From an uncultured Gemmatimonadaceae bacterium (GTDB lineage: Bacteria; Gemmatimonadota; Gemmatimonadetes; Gemmatimonadales; Gemmatimonadaceae), in assembly GCA_955652635.1 (NCBI GenBank), contig CATPBN010000192.1, forward strand, positions 1 to 7,286: 7,286 nt of DNA, in the 5' to 3' direction. Positions within the stretch are counted from its first letter, which is position 1. Every line of letters starts with the position of its first letter. Shown piece after piece: positions 6,488 through 7,286 of the stretch. Made by a program: the position numbers and the translations under genes. The notes beneath the pieces are model-generated. The model had not been told where the DNA came from. It made no database searches and saw only the letters and a list, made by a program, of their open reading frames with translations.

Positions 6488-7286
6488 TCACCACGTTCCT
6501 CGCTTCCGCTGCCGCCTTCTTCACCGCATCGCGAACAGAAGCAGTCCGGTAGATGGCGGACTCCTCGTAAGCTTCCGAAATAAGATCGAAAATCTCCACG
6601 ACATCGGGGTCGATATCGAGATCGCGCGAGCGCTCGACGTAAGTCGCGTAGGTTGACAGCGTCGGCCACCGAGCCAGCGGCACCGTGAATCGCGGATCGG
6701 CCGCGAGGCCGCGCCGGTACGGGAGCTGGCTCGCTTCCTCGATCAGGAGACGGTCAGCGGCGGGCGACGTGAGGTACGCAACGAAGCGCGCCGCTGCGTC
6801 GGGATGCTTCGTCGTGGAGAAGATCGCGATGCTCCGCAAGTCGGCGAACGCGAATTGGTTCGCCGGATCGGTACCGTCGGCCGCCGGCACAGGCACGACG
6901 TTGAAGTGCAGACCGCGAACTTTGAGCTCGTCCAGCTCCTTTACAAACCAGGGCCCGATGATCTTCATGGCGACCGTTCCATCCATGAACGGATCGCGTC
7001 CAAGCGCGAAATTCGAGCTCGGCAGAACTCCTTCGGCAAAACCGCGCCGCAACACATCCAATGCTGAGAGGGCCGCTTCATTGTCGAAAACGATCCTGCC
7101 GTTATTTACGATTGTCCTTCCTCCGGAGCTTGCCAGATAGAGAGGATAGAAATCGAAGAAGCGCTCGTACCACGTCGTCTTGAGCGTTGCCCACATCGCC
7201 CAGTGGTCCATCCGGCCGTCGCCATTGATATCGCCGGCTCCCATCCCGTGCGCGCCGCCGAGACCGGGTTGGGAGATGGTGTGTAC
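6477..7286 (-). CDS. Family 1 extracellular solute-binding protein of the ABC importer, 3' part (5' end outside window)
   Basis: The frame stays open from the ATG at 7244 to the right edge (14 further codons, including HTISQPGLGG), so the gene is 5'-truncated and the ATG at 7244 is internal. 269 residues are visible out of roughly 400-450 usual; the signal peptide and the first lobe are missing. Recognisable parts of the MalE/UgpB-like fold are GDINGDGRMDHWAMW (a Ca-loop-like segment common in this family), the FDNEAALSALDVLRRGF helix, the DGTVAMKIIGPWF strand with the family GPW, the VVPVPAADGTDPANQF stretch and the hinge-region SIAIFSTTKHPDAAARFVAYL. It captures substrate in the periplasm and delivers it to the two permeases encoded immediately downstream. 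As the first gene of the cluster it is probably nearest the promoter, which is not in the window. Substrate is not determinable. Confidence 0.93.
   Translation of the reverse strand, partial: VHTISQPGLGGAHGMGAGDINGDGRMDHWAMWATLKTTWYERFFDFYPLYLASSGGRTIVNNGRIVFDNEAALSALDVLRRGFAEGVLPSSNFALGRDPFMDGTVAMKIIGPWFVKELDELKVRGLHFNVVPVPAADGTDPANQFAFADLRSIAIFSTTKHPDAAARFVAYLTSPAADRLLIEEASQLPYRRGLAADPRFTVPLARWPTLSTYATYVERSRDLDIDPDVVEIFDLISEAYEESAIYRTASVRDAVKKAAAEARNVVNAR

Noticed and set aside
5861..6583. A 240-codon open frame on the + strand opposite the MalF-type gene.
   Set aside because: The protein is a highly charged, low-complexity product typical of antisense frames in GC-rich genes, and the opposite strand encodes a convincing permease.

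Overview
The window holds two transport gene sets that converge head to head, with only 14 bp between their last stop codons. Every base except a few short gaps is coding. No RNA gene, mobile element, CRISPR array or clear promoter is visible, because the 5' ends of both operons lie outside the window.

Left half, + strand (1-3547): the 3' two thirds of a SusC/RagA-type TonB-dependent outer-membrane transporter, then a complete SusD/RagB-type surface lipoprotein. The two are separated by 38 nt carrying a perfect 10-bp inverted repeat and a Shine-Dalgarno sequence. Together they form one outer-membrane uptake pair for an oligosaccharide or similar oligomer.

Right half, - strand (7286-3562, read right to left): a classical carbohydrate ABC importer in the order solute-binding protein (5' end cut off by the window), MalF-type permease, MalG-type permease, 78-nt gap, MalK/UgpC-type ATPase. 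The binding protein and MalF overlap by 11 nt. MalF and MalG are linked by a 14-codon mini-ORF that overlaps both by ATGA, and a 19-codon mini-ORF ends one base before the ATPase. The substrate cannot be read from the sequence; maltose-like sugars, other oligosaccharides and glycerol-3-phosphate are all served by this family.

Organism: SusC/SusD pairs are essentially a trait of the Bacteroidota/FCB group and relatives. A MalEFGK-type importer in GC-rich DNA and a good Shine-Dalgarno before susD fit Gemmatimonadota or another GC-rich FCB-type phylum better than a typical Bacteroides. This is inference. Hand-counted lines suggest the susCD half is clearly less GC-rich than the ABC half, so the two may have different histories. 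A plausible joint picture is outer-membrane capture by SusCD followed by inner-membrane import by the ABC system, but the sequence does not prove they share a substrate. All the genes are recognisable families; the less expected signals are in the gene junctions.
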